NCBI RefSeq assembly: GCF_001761385.1
Contig: NZ_CP017476.1
Span: forward strand, 3,523,501-3,587,500
From: Hydrogenophaga crassostreae
GTDB taxonomy: Bacteria > Pseudomonadota > Gammaproteobacteria > Burkholderiales > Burkholderiaceae_C
DNA length: 64,000 bases
Direction of reading: 5' to 3'
Positions 41,662-50,913 of the stretch are shown here, one piece after another (positions within the stretch are counted from its first letter, which is position 1; each line of letters begins with the position of its first letter). Below the pieces are notes generated by a model that was not told the DNA's origin, did no database searches, and worked only from the letters and a program-made list of their open reading frames with translations. The translations under genes and the position numbers were made by a program.

Positions 41662-41718
41662 GCCTCAAACCCCTAATGTTGGGGCCACCGTGTAGCCCAT
41701 CCTGAGTCCCCACCTGCC

Positions 41719-44700
41719 ATGCGCCTTTTCTCCTACCGCGACCGACCTGTTCACCTGGGCCCCTACCCGCTGGAGCGGCTGACCCGCTCCGCAACGGCGC
41801 CCGACCTGAGTGCCCTGCCCGTCATGCAGGCGCTGCACTATGAGCATGCAGATCCCGAGTCGCTGGTACACGCCATGTCGCGCTACGCGGCGATGTTTGA
41901 CCTGGTGCGCGACGGACCACGCAATGCGGAACCGGGCGAAGTGCCCGAGGGGATGGAAGAGCGCGCCCACCACCTGAAGGCCGCTGGCTATTACTTCGAC
42001 GCATCCATGGTGGCCACCTGTGCCCTGCCCCAAGAAGCGCTGCTGGCCACCCCGATCCGCAACCCCAAGGTGCAGGCGCTGGGCGAGGAACTGGAGCGCA
42101 ACCAGCCCACCAGTTTCGCGGCCGGCATGGACATGATTCTGGCCGACGTGCTGGAGTCCGCGCGCACCGTGCACGGCCCCGTGTCGCACCACAGCCATGC
42201 CCTGCTGATCCTGGTGGAGTACCCGCGCGACCCGCGCCCCGATGAACCCGGCACCGACTGGATCGGGGATACGCAGGCCCACCGTGCGGCCTTGCTGTCT
42301 TCGCAAACGGCGGTGTTGTTGTCGACCTACTTGCGCCTGCTGGGCTTCGAAGCGCGCGCGCACAGCGCCAGTTGCAGCGATGTCGACCTGCCTCGCCTCG
42401 CGGTGGCGGCGGGCCTGACCTTGCCGGATGGCACCAACCCTTACCTGGGCAAGCGCTACGGGCTGGCGGCTGTGACCACCGATTTCGCCATGGCGCCGGA
42501 TCAGGCGCTCGCCCCTCAACAAGACCGCAAGCGCAGCCACGGCCCCGCCTGGTGGCTGGGCAAAGGCACCTTGAAAAACAGCGGCAACCATGTGGCCTAC
42601 GCCCAGCGCGAATTCAAAGACGGCGCCTACCCTTTTGAGACCACCAAACGCCAGCCGCAACCCACCACCTTCATCGACCACGATCGGGTGCCGCGCTTTC
42701 CCAAGCGCGCCGACTTCTTCGCCCGCGCCCTGTTCGGCGATCTCGGCAAGAGCGTGCAGGACAACGCGAAGAACGCCTACTACGTGATGAAGAGCCCGAT
42801 CGGCGCCTGCGCGCGTCGCGCTCTCGGCGCCTTGCTGCTGCTGCAGTTTGGCGAAGCGCGCGGGCCCATTTCAAAAAACACGGCCGACCCCGAGCGCAAC
42901 GCCAACAACCTCAAGGCCGCGTCGTACTACCTGGGCGTGGATGCCGTGGGGTTGTGTGCGGTGCCCGAATGGGCCTACTACTCGCACGACTCTGGCGGCA
43001 ACCCGCTGCCGGCCTACCACGCCAACGCCGTCAACCTGCTGCTCGATCAAGGCCATGAAACCATGGACGGCGCCAGCGGCGACGACTGGATCGGCGTGGC
43101 GCAGAGCATGCGCGCTTACCTGCGGTTTTCGCTGTTGGGCGGCGTCATTGGCGAGCAGGTGCGCCGCCTGGGCTACAGCGCTCGCGTACACACCGTGCTG
43201 GATGGCGATGTGCTGCAGCCGCCGCTGCTGCTGCTCTCTGGCCTGGGCGAAGTCAGCCGCATCGGCGAGGTCATCCTCAACCCCTTCCTGGGCCCGCGCC
43301 TGAAGAGCGGCAGCGTCACCACCGACCTGCCCATGACGGCCGATCTGCCGATCGACTTTGGCTTGCAGCGCTTTTGCGAAGGTTGCAACAAATGCGCCCG
43401 GGAGTGCCCATCGGGCGCCATCAGCGCAGGCCCCAAGCTGATGTACAACGGCTACGAAATCTGGAAGAGCGACGCCGAAAAATGCTCGCGCTACCGCATC
43501 ACCAATGCCGCCGGCGCCATGTGTGGCCGGTGCATGAAGACCTGCCCCTGGAATCTCGAAGGCCTGCTGGCCGACAGCCTGTGGCGCCAGGTGGCGATGA
43601 AGCTGCCCGCTGCGGCCCCCTTGCTCGCCAGGCTCGATGACCAGCTCGATCGCGGCAGCATCAACCCGGTCAAAACCTGGTGGTGGAACATCGAGCTCGA
43701 CCGCGCCACCGGCGGCTATGTGCAGGCGGCCCAGACCAACCGGCGCACCTTGCAAAAAGACCTGAAGCTGAAATACGAAGACCAGAGCCTGGCCGTCTAC
43801 CCGGCCGACAAAATGCCGCCGCCTTTCCCCGTGCCTTTCCCTGCCAACCGGGAAGAAGGCATTGAACGCTACCGCTCGATGCTCACCCCCGAGCAGTACA
43901 AGCAGCGGCTGGCCGCTGGGCAAACCGAAGGCCTTGCCCCCGGCCCCGCGCCGCTGACCGGCGAGCCGCCGGTCTTCCCGGTGAAGCTGGTGCGCCGCGA
44001 AGAGATGGCCCTGGGCGTGGCGAAATACGAGTTCGCTTCGCTTGATGGCCAGCCACTGCCGGCCTTCGAAGCCGGCGCCCACATCGACGTGGTGATTGCG
44101 CCGGAATACCAGCGGCAATACAGCCTGGCCGGCGATCCGGCGGACGCCAGCAAATACGTGCTGGGCGTGCTCAACGAACCCGGCGCTGCCCAGGGCGGCA
44201 CTGGGCGGGGCGGCTCAGCGCTCATGCACCGGGCCTTTCGCGAAGGTCGCAAGGTCTTCATCACCAAGCCATCGAACCACTTCCCTCTGTTTGAAGACGC
44301 CAGCCACAGCTTCTTGTTCGCAGGCGGCATCGGTGTCACGCCCATGATCGCCATGGCGCACCGGCTGCACGCATTGGGCAAACCGTTTGACTTCCATTAC
44401 AGCGCCGCCAGCCGCAAGACCGCCGGCTTCCTGAACGACCTGGCCTCATTTCCCTGGGCCGACCGGGTGGCGTTCCACATCAAGGACGAAGGCGGCCGGG
44501 CCGACCTGGCCTCGCTGATCCCCGCCTACCGCGCCGACATGCATGTTTACACCTGCGGCGCGCCACGCTACATGGACGGGGTGTTCGCTGCGGCCACCGC
44601 CGCGGGCTGGCCTGAAGACGGCATGCACCGCGAATACTTCAATGTGCCCGAAGCCGAAGCCTGGGTAGACCTTCCCTTCAAGCTCAAGCTCAAGCGCTCA

Positions 44701-44946
44701 GGCCGCACATTCGACGTGCCCGCCGACAAAAAAGCCACCGAAGTGTTGGCAGCTGCCGGGTTTGCCATCGATGTGAAATGCAGTGACGGCCTGTGCGGCG
44801 TCTGCGCCACCGGCTACGACGCAACCCTGTCGGGCGAGGTTGAACACCGGGACTTTGTATTGAGCAAAAAAGACCGTCAACACAAAGTCATCCTGTGCTG
44901 CTCGCGGCCGCTGAAAGCGGACGCCGAGCTGGTGCTGGACTTGTAG
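41719..44946 (+). CDS. Self-sufficient reductive dehalogenase fused to an NAD(P)H oxidoreductase
   Basis: A 1075-residue protein of the catabolic, oxygen-tolerant reductive dehalogenase group typified by BhbA of Comamonas and RdhA of Nitratireductor. Residues 1-550 form the corrinoid-binding dehalogenase core. Two [4Fe-4S] sites follow: Cys553-x2-Cys556-x2-Cys559-x3-Cys563 and Cys602-x2-Cys605-x3-Cys609 with Cys589. From about 750 it continues as a phthalate-dioxygenase-reductase-like module: FMN motif RQYS at 799-802, NAD(P) loop GGIGVTP at 869-875, and plant-type [2Fe-2S] Cys1021-x4-Cys1026-x2-Cys1029 with Cys1060 or 1061. There is no Tat signal, so it works in the cytoplasm. It should remove halogens from halogenated phenolic acids using NAD(P)H. 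Confidence 0.93.
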   Translation: MRLFSYRDRPVHLGPYPLERLTRSATAPDLSALPVMQALHYEHADPESLVHAMSRYAAMFDLVRDGPRNAEPGEVPEGMEERAHHLKAAGYYFDASMVATCALPQEALLATPIRNPKVQALGEELERNQPTSFAAGMDMILADVLESARTVHGPVSHHSHALLILVEYPRDPRPDEPGTDWIGDTQAHRAALLSSQTAVLLSTYLRLLGFEARAHSASCSDVDLPRLAVAAGLTLPDGTNPYLGKRYGLAAVTTDFAMAPDQALAPQQDRKRSHGPAWWLGKGTLKNSGNHVAYAQREFKDGAYPFETTKRQPQPTTFIDHDRVPRFPKRADFFARALFGDLGKSVQDNAKNAYYVMKSPIGACARRALGALLLLQFGEARGPISKNTADPERNANNLKAASYYLGVDAVGLCAVPEWAYYSHDSGGNPLPAYHANAVNLLLDQGHETMDGASGDDWIGVAQSMRAYLRFSLLGGVIGEQVRRLGYSARVHTVLDGDVLQPPLLLLSGLGEVSRIGEVILNPFLGPRLKSGSVTTDLPMTADLPIDFGLQRFCEGCNKCARECPSGAISAGPKLMYNGYEIWKSDAEKCSRYRITNAAGAMCGRCMKTCPWNLEGLLADSLWRQVAMKLPAAAPLLARLDDQLDRGSINPVKTWWWNIELDRATGGYVQAAQTNRRTLQKDLKLKYEDQSLAVYPADKMPPPFPVPFPANREEGIERYRSMLTPEQYKQRLAAGQTEGLAPGPAPLTGEPPVFPVKLVRREEMALGVAKYEFASLDGQPLPAFEAGAHIDVVIAPEYQRQYSLAGDPADASKYVLGVLNEPGAAQGGTGRGGSALMHRAFREGRKVFITKPSNHFPLFEDASHSFLFAGGIGVTPMIAMAHRLHALGKPFDFHYSAASRKTAGFLNDLASFPWADRVAFHIKDEGGRADLASLIPAYRADMHVYTCGAPRYMDGVFAAATAAGWPEDGMHREYFNVPEAEAWVDLPFKLKLKRSGRTFDVPADKKATEVLAAAGFAIDVKCSDGLCGVCATGYDATLSGEVEHRDFVLSKKDRQHKVILCCSRPLKADAELVLDL

Positions 44947-45264
44947 CGACTCCCCCTTCCCGACTCCTTCACCGCTCCCGGCGTCTCCCCTGGTCGGGCA
45001 GGCATCCTGTCTCTATTCCTGGACTTCACCGCCCGCCTAAACAACTTCCGACGTCCCGTGCACTGCCCATGGTTCGCAGAAACGGTCTTTGACTGTCCAT
45101 GGAAATCACTGCCATTGGATCGGCAGCAGCCCAGATTTCGGCTTTCAACACCACAGCCAGAAGGTGCTTGGCGGCCGGGTCTTCGAGCGTTTTGCGCTTA
45201 CCGTAATTGAGTTTGACGCGAACCCGGCAGTCAAGCGGCGGTTCCCCGTCAAATTGGCTCTCTT
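44947..45264. other. Intergenic stretch without a gene
   Basis: About 320 bp between the dehalogenase stop and duplicated copy B. No terminator with a clear T tract and no coding sequence were recognised. Confidence 0.4.
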
Positions 45265-45682
45265 AGGCGGTATTGACGCAGTGCTGTGGCCGGACTCCAG
45301 CCCCGCCCATCGGCCCGTTTGGAACCACCTGGACTGTCCCTTGAGCCGGACGCCCGGCCCACACGCGACCCATGGTGCGCTTGTGCGTGCCCGCACGGGG
45401 TGTTGAACACCGCCCCTCCCCGCCCTTGCATGGATCCGCGGCTTGATGCATTCAAACCGGATCGAAGGCGCACACCCTTCCCAAGCACTCTGCGCGCATC
45501 CCCCATTGGCGATTGCCCACGCATCCTAGGGAAATCACCCATGCTCGCGATCAAAACATTTGTTAACGTATACATTAATGAATCCACAGATCACATCCAT
45601 CCAGCCATCCGGGCTCGGCACCGAGCTCACCGCCGTGGGCGTTGCGCTGACCCGCCCCGAGTGCGTGCTGGCCACCCGATCG
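45265..45682 (+). repeat. Duplicated segment, copy B (intact promoter and gene start)
   Basis: The counterpart of 31746-32155. It contains the upstream region, the operator and the first about 35 codons of the SMP-30 gene. Because the gene continues intact here, copy B is the probable source and copy A the derived duplicate. Confidence 0.85.
45563..45578. promoter_or_regulatory. GTATAC-centred operator at the operon start
   Basis: TTAACGTATACATTAA is a 16-bp near-palindrome (14 of 16 positions symmetric) around GTATAC, a core common in operators of GntR/FCD regulators. Its last base is the A of the SMP-30 ATG. The operon's second gene encodes a GntR/FCD regulator. Copy A keeps a decayed version at 32036-32051. 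Confidence 0.55.
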
Positions 45683-46573
45683 GGTGCGCTGTACACAGCC
45701 GACTGGCGTGGCGGTGTTTGCCAGATCGCGCCCGACGGTACCGAAACCCTGTTCACCGGCACCATGCCCGACGGCCTCACCGCGCGACCCAACGGCATCG
45801 CCCTCCTGGCCGACGGCAGCTTTCTGATGGCGCAACTGGGCGACAACGATGGCGGCGTGTACCGCCTGACCCGCGAGGGTCAAATTGCGCCCTGGTTGAT
45901 GCAGGCGGACGGCATGGACCTGCCCCCGAGCAACTACGTGGTGCAAGACGCCGCTGGCCGCACCTGGATCACGGTCAGCACCCGCCTGACCCCCCGCGCC
46001 GCCGCTTACCGGGGCGATGTGGCCGATGGCTTCATCGTTTGCGTGCAAGCCGACGGCAGCGCATCCATCGTGGCCGATGGCCTGGGCTACACCAACGAAG
46101 TGGCCCTGCATCCTGGCGGGCAATGGCTGTACGTGAACGAAACCTTCGGGCGACGGCTGTCGCGCTTTCCGGTAGCGGCCAATGGCGCGCTGGGCGAGCG
46201 CGAAACCGTGACCGAATTTGGCGCGGGCACCTTCCCCGATGGCCTGGCGTTTGACGAAGACGGTTTCGCCTGGATCGTGAGCATCGTCAGCAACCGGCTC
46301 ATCCGCGTGGCACCCGATGGCGCTCAACAACGCTTCCTCGAAGACAACGAGCCCGAGCACCTGGCGTGGGTGGAAGAGGCATTCCAAAGCGCCACCATGG
46401 GGCGCCCTCATCTCGACGGCATCCGCAGCCAACGCCTGCGCAACATCTCCAGCATCGCCTTTGCCGGCCCCGACCGCCGCACCGGCGTCCTGGGCTGTTT
46501 GCTCGGCAACCGCCTTGAAACCTTGACCATGCCCGCTGCGGGCGTGGCGCCTTTCCACTGGAATTTTTCATGA
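45578..46573 (+). CDS. SMP-30/gluconolactonase family protein
   Basis: A 331-residue six-bladed beta-propeller of the SMP-30/gluconolaconase/LRE family. Typical pieces are TRPECVLATRSGALYTADWR, DGLTARPNGIALLADGSFLM, GYTNEVALHPGGQWLYVNET and FPDGLAFDEDG, whose acidic residues hold the divalent metal. It hydrolyses a sugar lactone to the open sugar acid. ATG 45578 is preferred; TTG 45560 would add six residues. It is the first gene of a ten-gene operon and overlaps the GntR gene by four bases. Confidence 0.88.
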   Translation: MNPQITSIQPSGLGTELTAVGVALTRPECVLATRSGALYTADWRGGVCQIAPDGTETLFTGTMPDGLTARPNGIALLADGSFLMAQLGDNDGGVYRLTREGQIAPWLMQADGMDLPPSNYVVQDAAGRTWITVSTRLTPRAAAYRGDVADGFIVCVQADGSASIVADGLGYTNEVALHPGGQWLYVNETFGRRLSRFPVAANGALGERETVTEFGAGTFPDGLAFDEDGFAWIVSIVSNRLIRVAPDGAQQRFLEDNEPEHLAWVEEAFQSATMGRPHLDGIRSQRLRNISSIAFAGPDRRTGVLGCLLGNRLETLTMPAAGVAPFHWNFS

Positions 46574-47244
46574 CCCAACCCAACCCATCCGCCTCCATGG
46601 TGGACACCGCCTACGAGATGATCCGGCGCCGCATTCTCGACAACGTGTGGCCTCCAGGCCACCGTGCGCTGGAGCAAGAAGTGGCGCTCGCGCTGGGCAT
46701 GAGCCGCACACCGGTTCGCGAGGCGCTGGTGCGCCTGGAAAACGATGGTTTGGTGGAGGTGGTGCCGCGCCATGGCGTGCGCGTCTTGCCGGTTTCGCCC
46801 ACCGACATGCGCGAGATTTACGAAATTTTGACCGCCCTGGAATGCATGGCCGCTGAAATAGTCGCCCGCCGCAAACCCAGCGACGCCGAACTGCAGCCTT
46901 TGATCCAGGCCACGGCCGACATGGATCAGGCCCTCGCGGAAGACAACCTCAATGCCTGGGCCGCCGCGGACGAACGCTTTCACGCAGCACTGATCGAGCT
47001 CTCAGGCAACCGCCAGCTCGCCGCCACGGTCTGGAACTACTGGGACCGTGCCCACCGCGCCCGCATGTTCAGTTTGCGCCTGCGGCCCAAGCCTGTGAAT
47101 TCGACCCAGGAGCACACGGCACTGGTAGACCGCCTGCGCGATGGCGACGCCGCCGGCGCAGCCCAGGTCAACCGCGAACACCGCGAACGCGCCAGCCGCG
47201 AGCTGCTGGTGATTTTTGAGCAATTCAAGCTCGCCCAGATGTAA
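46570..47244 (+). CDS. GntR/FCD-family transcriptional regulator
   Basis: A 224-residue regulator of the FadR/FCD class. The N-terminal winged helix contains RRRILDNVWPPGHRALEQEV and LGMSRTPVREALVRLENDGL, followed by a C-terminal FCD helical domain with the metal-binding pattern (EIYEILTALECMAAEIVA, ADERFHAALIELSGN, EHTALVDRL, HRERASREL). It likely represses the operon in which it is embedded until a sugar acid binds. The GTATAC dyad at 45563-45578 is the best candidate operator. Confidence 0.9.
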   Translation: MTQPNPSASMVDTAYEMIRRRILDNVWPPGHRALEQEVALALGMSRTPVREALVRLENDGLVEVVPRHGVRVLPVSPTDMREIYEILTALECMAAEIVARRKPSDAELQPLIQATADMDQALAEDNLNAWAAADERFHAALIELSGNRQLAATVWNYWDRAHRARMFSLRLRPKPVNSTQEHTALVDRLRDGDAAGAAQVNREHRERASRELLVIFEQFKLAQM

Positions 47245-47255
47245 CCCCAAGCACC

Positions 47256-48329
47256 ATGAAACAACTCTCTATTGCGGTATTGCCCGGCGATGGCATCGGT
47301 CCCGAAGTCATGGAAAGCGCCTTGCAAATCCTTGAGGCGGTTGGCCAGCGCATCGATCGGCAGTTCGTGACACAGCACCACCCCGCTGGCGCGCAAAACT
47401 ATGTGGACACGGGTGAGGCGCTGCCCGAATCCACGCTGGCGGCCTGCCGCGCCGCCGATGCCATTCTGTTTGGCGCCATGGGCTTGCCCCATGTGCGCGG
47501 CGCCGACGGCACGGAGGTCATTCCCCAACTCGACATCCGCTTCGCGCTCGACCTCTATGCCGGTGTGCGTCCGGTGCGCACCTGGCCGGGCTTGCCTGTG
47601 CCCTTGTCAGACCCGCGCGCCACGGCCATCGACCTGGTGTTGGTGCGCGAAAACACCGAAGGTCTCTTCTATGCCCGCGGTCGCGGCGTTGTAGAAGCCG
47701 ATGCCGTGTTCGACACGCAAAAAATCAGCCGCGCAGGCACCACGCGCATCGTCGATTTCGCATTGAAACTCGCCGAAGACCGGGCCAGACTCGGCAAGCC
47801 CGGCAAGGTCACCAACGTGGACAAAGCCAACGTCTTTGCTTCGATGGCCTTCTGGCGCCAGATCTTCGAGGAGCGCGCCAGGCTGCACCCCGGCGTCAAA
47901 ACCGAAAACGCCTATGTGGATGCCATGGCGCTCAACCTGGTGCTCAAGCCCTGGCAGTACGACGTGCTGGTCACCGAGAACATGTTCGGCGACATTCTGT
48001 CCGACCTCATCGCCTCGCTCGTCGGTGGCATGGGCATGGCGCCATCGGGCGACATCGGCGATCACCACGGCCTGTTCCAACCCGCCCACGGCACCGCCCC
48101 CGACATTGCCGGCCAGGGCATCGCCAACCCGACCGCGATGATCCTGTCGGCCGCCATGATGCTCGACTGGCTGGCGATTCGGCAACAGGACGCCGCGCTC
48201 GCCGTGGGCGCACGCGTCATCGAGACCGCGGTGCAATCCGCCTTCGTCAGCCAGGCCGTCCGGCCACGGGAATTCGGCGGCAACAGCGGCACGGCCGACA
48301 TCACCCGCGCGGTGCTGGAGCGGCTGTGA
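47256..48329 (+). CDS. Isopropylmalate/isocitrate dehydrogenase-family enzyme
   Basis: A 357-residue beta-decarboxylating dehydrogenase. It begins LSIAVLPGDGIGPEVMESAL; substrate arginines fall in DLYAGVRPVRTWPG and VRENTEGLFYARG. The metal/NAD region includes KANVFASMAFWRQIF, YVDAMALNLVLKPWQYDVLV and ENMFGDILSDL, then GLFQPAHGTAPDIAG. The context (lactonase, sugar-acid kinase) argues against leucine biosynthesis and for oxidation of a hydroxy-acid such as tartrate, malate or a sugar acid. Its stop overlaps the next start (GTGA). Confidence 0.88.
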   Translation: MKQLSIAVLPGDGIGPEVMESALQILEAVGQRIDRQFVTQHHPAGAQNYVDTGEALPESTLAACRAADAILFGAMGLPHVRGADGTEVIPQLDIRFALDLYAGVRPVRTWPGLPVPLSDPRATAIDLVLVRENTEGLFYARGRGVVEADAVFDTQKISRAGTTRIVDFALKLAEDRARLGKPGKVTNVDKANVFASMAFWRQIFEERARLHPGVKTENAYVDAMALNLVLKPWQYDVLVTENMFGDILSDLIASLVGGMGMAPSGDIGDHHGLFQPAHGTAPDIAGQGIANPTAMILSAAMMLDWLAIRQQDAALAVGARVIETAVQSAFVSQAVRPREFGGNSGTADITRAVLERL

Positions 48330-49372
48330 ACCGGCGCATCGCCGTCGTTGGCGCAGGCTACTTTGCACAATTCCATCTGCAGGGCTGGCAAGCGGCGGGT
48401 GCCACGGTGGTGGCACTGTGCGACACCGACATCGACAAAGCCCGGGCGATGGCCGAGCGGTTTGGGATTGCCGAGGTGTTCAGCGACGCCACCGCCATGA
48501 TCGAAGCACTGAGCCCCGACGTGGTCGATGTCGTGCTGCCGCCCAGTGCACAAGCCCCGGTGGTGCGCGCCGCACTGGCCAAGGGCATTGCCACCGTTTG
48601 CCAGAAGCCCTTCGGCATTGATCTGGCCGAGGCAGAGGCCTTGACGGCCGAAGCAGAGCACAGGAACACGCCTTTCGTGATCCACGAAAACTTCCGCTTC
48701 AGCCCCTGGTTTCGGGAATGCAAGCGTTTGATTGACGCGGGTCATTTTGGCCGCGTGCATGGCATCACGTTTCGGCTGCGCACCGGCGATGGCCAAGGCC
48801 CGAATGCCTACCTCGACCGCCAGCCCTATTTCCAGCAGATGCCGCGCTTGCTCGTTCGGGAAACCGGCGTGCACTACGTGGACACCTTCCGCTTCCTCAT
48901 GGGCGACGTGCTGGCGGTGACAGCCCACTTGCGCCAGCTCAACCCCCACATCAAGGGAGAAGACGCTGCGCTGGTGATCTTCGAATTCGCCGAACAACGC
49001 CAGGGCCTGTTTGACGGCAACCGCCTCAACGACCACCCCGCCGACAACCCGCGCACCACCATGGGCGAAATGTGGCTCGAAGGGGAACGCGGCGTGATGC
49101 GGCTGGACGGCAACGCCCTGCTCTGGTGGAAGCCCCACCAAGGGGCCGAAACCCGGCACGCCTACGAAGGCACCACCGAAGGGCCGTTTGGCGGCGCGTG
49201 CACCGCATTGCAGGCCCATGTACTGGCCCATTTGAACAGCGGCTCCCCGCTGGAAAACAGCGCCCGGGACTACCTGGAGATCTTGCGCATCCAGGAAGCC
49301 ATCTATCACTCACACGCCAGTGGACGCAGGGTCTTGCTGGCGGACTTCCAACCCCAAGACCCCGCAAACTGA
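48326..49372 (+). CDS. Gfo/Idh/MocA-family oxidoreductase
   Basis: A 348-residue NAD(P)-dependent dehydrogenase. The Rossmann start is AVVGAGYFAQFHLQGW. The family EKP motif appears as VCQKPFGIDLAEAE. The C-terminal alpha/beta domain contains RETGVHYVDTFRFLMGDV with the expected catalytic His region. Members oxidise sugars, inositols or sugar acids. The GTG start at 48326 overlaps the upstream stop by four bases. It probably supplies the 3-oxo or 2-oxo acid used downstream. Confidence 0.88.
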   Translation: MNRRIAVVGAGYFAQFHLQGWQAAGATVVALCDTDIDKARAMAERFGIAEVFSDATAMIEALSPDVVDVVLPPSAQAPVVRAALAKGIATVCQKPFGIDLAEAEALTAEAEHRNTPFVIHENFRFSPWFRECKRLIDAGHFGRVHGITFRLRTGDGQGPNAYLDRQPYFQQMPRLLVRETGVHYVDTFRFLMGDVLAVTAHLRQLNPHIKGEDAALVIFEFAEQRQGLFDGNRLNDHPADNPRTTMGEMWLEGERGVMRLDGNALLWWKPHQGAETRHAYEGTTEGPFGGACTALQAHVLAHLNSGSPLENSARDYLEILRIQEAIYHSHASGRRVLLADFQPQDPAN

Positions 49373-49382
49373 AGGAGACAAC

Positions 49383-50375
49383 ATGAAAACGATTCGCTAC
49401 ACATTGATGGCGGCCGCGGCAACACTGACCATCACTGCAGCCCAGGCTCAAACCGTGCTGAAGTTCAGCCACACCGACCAGCAATCCGGCGCGCGCCAGG
49501 CCGCCGCCGAGGTCTTTGCCAAGAAGGTGGAGGAGCTCACCCAGGGCCGTTACGTGGTGCGCACGTTCTGCTGCAGCCAGTTGGGCAACGACCCCAAGAA
49601 CATCGAGCAGCTCGCCCTCGGCGGCATCGATTTCACGGTCTCCGCCACCGGCTCCTATGCGACCCATCTTCCCACCCTCAACCTGACCATGTTGCCCTTC
49701 CTGGTGGACAACTACCAGCAAGGCTGGAAGCTGTATGACGAGAGCAAATGGCTCAAGGCCCAGTTCGACAAGGCGCCCGAAAAAGGCTTTCGTTTCCTGT
49801 CCACCTGGGAAGCCGGATTCCGCAGCATGACCACCAAAGAGCCGCTGAACTCCCCGGCCGACGCCAAGGGCAAAAAGCTGCGCACCTTCCCGAATGAAAT
49901 GATGCGCTGGACGCTGGAGGCCATGGGCTTCAACATCCAGATCATGCCCCTGCCCGAGGTCTACCTCGCGATCCAGCAAGGTGCAGTGTCAGGCCAGGAA
50001 AACCCGGTCGACACCATCTACTCGAACAAGTTCTATGAGGTGGCGCCCAACGTCACCCTGACCAACCACGTCTACAGCCCGATCCCCCTGGCGGTCAGCG
50101 AAAAGACCTGGCAGAAATTCTCGGAGGCCGACCGCAAGGCCGTGACCGAAGCGGCGCAGATCGCCGCCACCTTCAGCCGCGAGCTGATCTCGGGCAATGA
50201 CGCCAAACAGCTGGCTGAAATGACCAAGAAGGGCGCCAAAGTCAACGCCAAGCCCGATGTGGAAGCCTTCCGCAAGGCGGTGCAGCCGGTGTATGGCCAG
50301 GCACGCGAAAAATTTGGTGCCGATGTTGACGCCTTCCTCAAAGACGCCGAAATGGTGCGCGCCAGCACCAAGTAA
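49383..50375 (+). CDS. TRAP transporter solute-binding protein (DctP)
   Basis: A 330-residue periplasmic binding protein. Signal peptide: TLMAAAATLTITAAQAQ. The mature part starts VLKFSHTDQQSGARQAAAEV, with DctP hallmarks QLALGGIDFTVSATGSY, KLRTFPNEMMRWTLEAMGF and EVYLAIQQGAVSGQENPVDT, where the conserved Arg-type ligand site lies. AAGGAG precedes ATG 49383. It captures an organic acid for the DctQM permease encoded next. Confidence 0.92.
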   Translation: MKTIRYTLMAAAATLTITAAQAQTVLKFSHTDQQSGARQAAAEVFAKKVEELTQGRYVVRTFCCSQLGNDPKNIEQLALGGIDFTVSATGSYATHLPTLNLTMLPFLVDNYQQGWKLYDESKWLKAQFDKAPEKGFRFLSTWEAGFRSMTTKEPLNSPADAKGKKLRTFPNEMMRWTLEAMGFNIQIMPLPEVYLAIQQGAVSGQENPVDTIYSNKFYEVAPNVTLTNHVYSPIPLAVSEKTWQKFSEADRKAVTEAAQIAATFSRELISGNDAKQLAEMTKKGAKVNAKPDVEAFRKAVQPVYGQAREKFGADVDAFLKDAEMVRASTK

Positions 50376-50381
50376 ACCGCC

Positions 50382-50909
50382 ATGACACACGCCCCCCTGC
50401 TCGGCCCACAGGCCCCAGCACCTTTGCCTCTTCGCCTGCTCGGCCGCCTGGTCGACTGGACGGTGATCGTCATCGGCGCAACGATGGCCACGATGGTGTT
50501 TTTCAACGTCAGCCTGCACATCATCAACAAGGATCTGGCCTGGGTCACGGAGTTCGGTGAACTGCTGCTGGTCTGGGTCACTTTCCTGGGGGGCGCGTGT
50601 GCCGTGCAGAGGGGCTCTCACATGAGCATCACCGAGTTCATCGACAAGCTCAATCCGGCGCAACGCCGGTGGGCCGATGCGGTGGTGCAAGGCATTTGCC
50701 TGGGCATGCTGGTGGTGCTCACCTATTACGGCTGGAACCTGGTCGAAGCCAACTGGGGCAACCAGCTCACCGTGCTCGGATGGCCCGTGGCCATCCAGTA
50801 CATGGGCATGGCCGTGGGCAGCAGCCTGATGCTGGTCTTCATGTGCTGGGACCTCTGGCAAATCCTGGCGGGCGTGCCCCGCGACCAACGCTACCCCGCT
50901 TCGGAGTAA
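50382..50909 (+). CDS. TRAP transporter small permease (DctQ)
   Basis: A 175-residue protein with four hydrophobic helices: VDWTVIVIGATMATMVFFNVS, FGELLLVWVTFLGGACAVQR, GICLGMLVVLTYYGWNLVEA and MGMAVGSSLMLVFMCWDLW. GACAVQRGSHMSI is the typical DctQ turn. It partners DctM and DctP for sodium-coupled uptake. Confidence 0.9.
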   Translation: MTHAPLLGPQAPAPLPLRLLGRLVDWTVIVIGATMATMVFFNVSLHIINKDLAWVTEFGELLLVWVTFLGGACAVQRGSHMSITEFIDKLNPAQRRWADAVVQGICLGMLVVLTYYGWNLVEANWGNQLTVLGWPVAIQYMGMAVGSSLMLVFMCWDLWQILAGVPRDQRYPASE

Positions 50910-50913
50910 CCCC

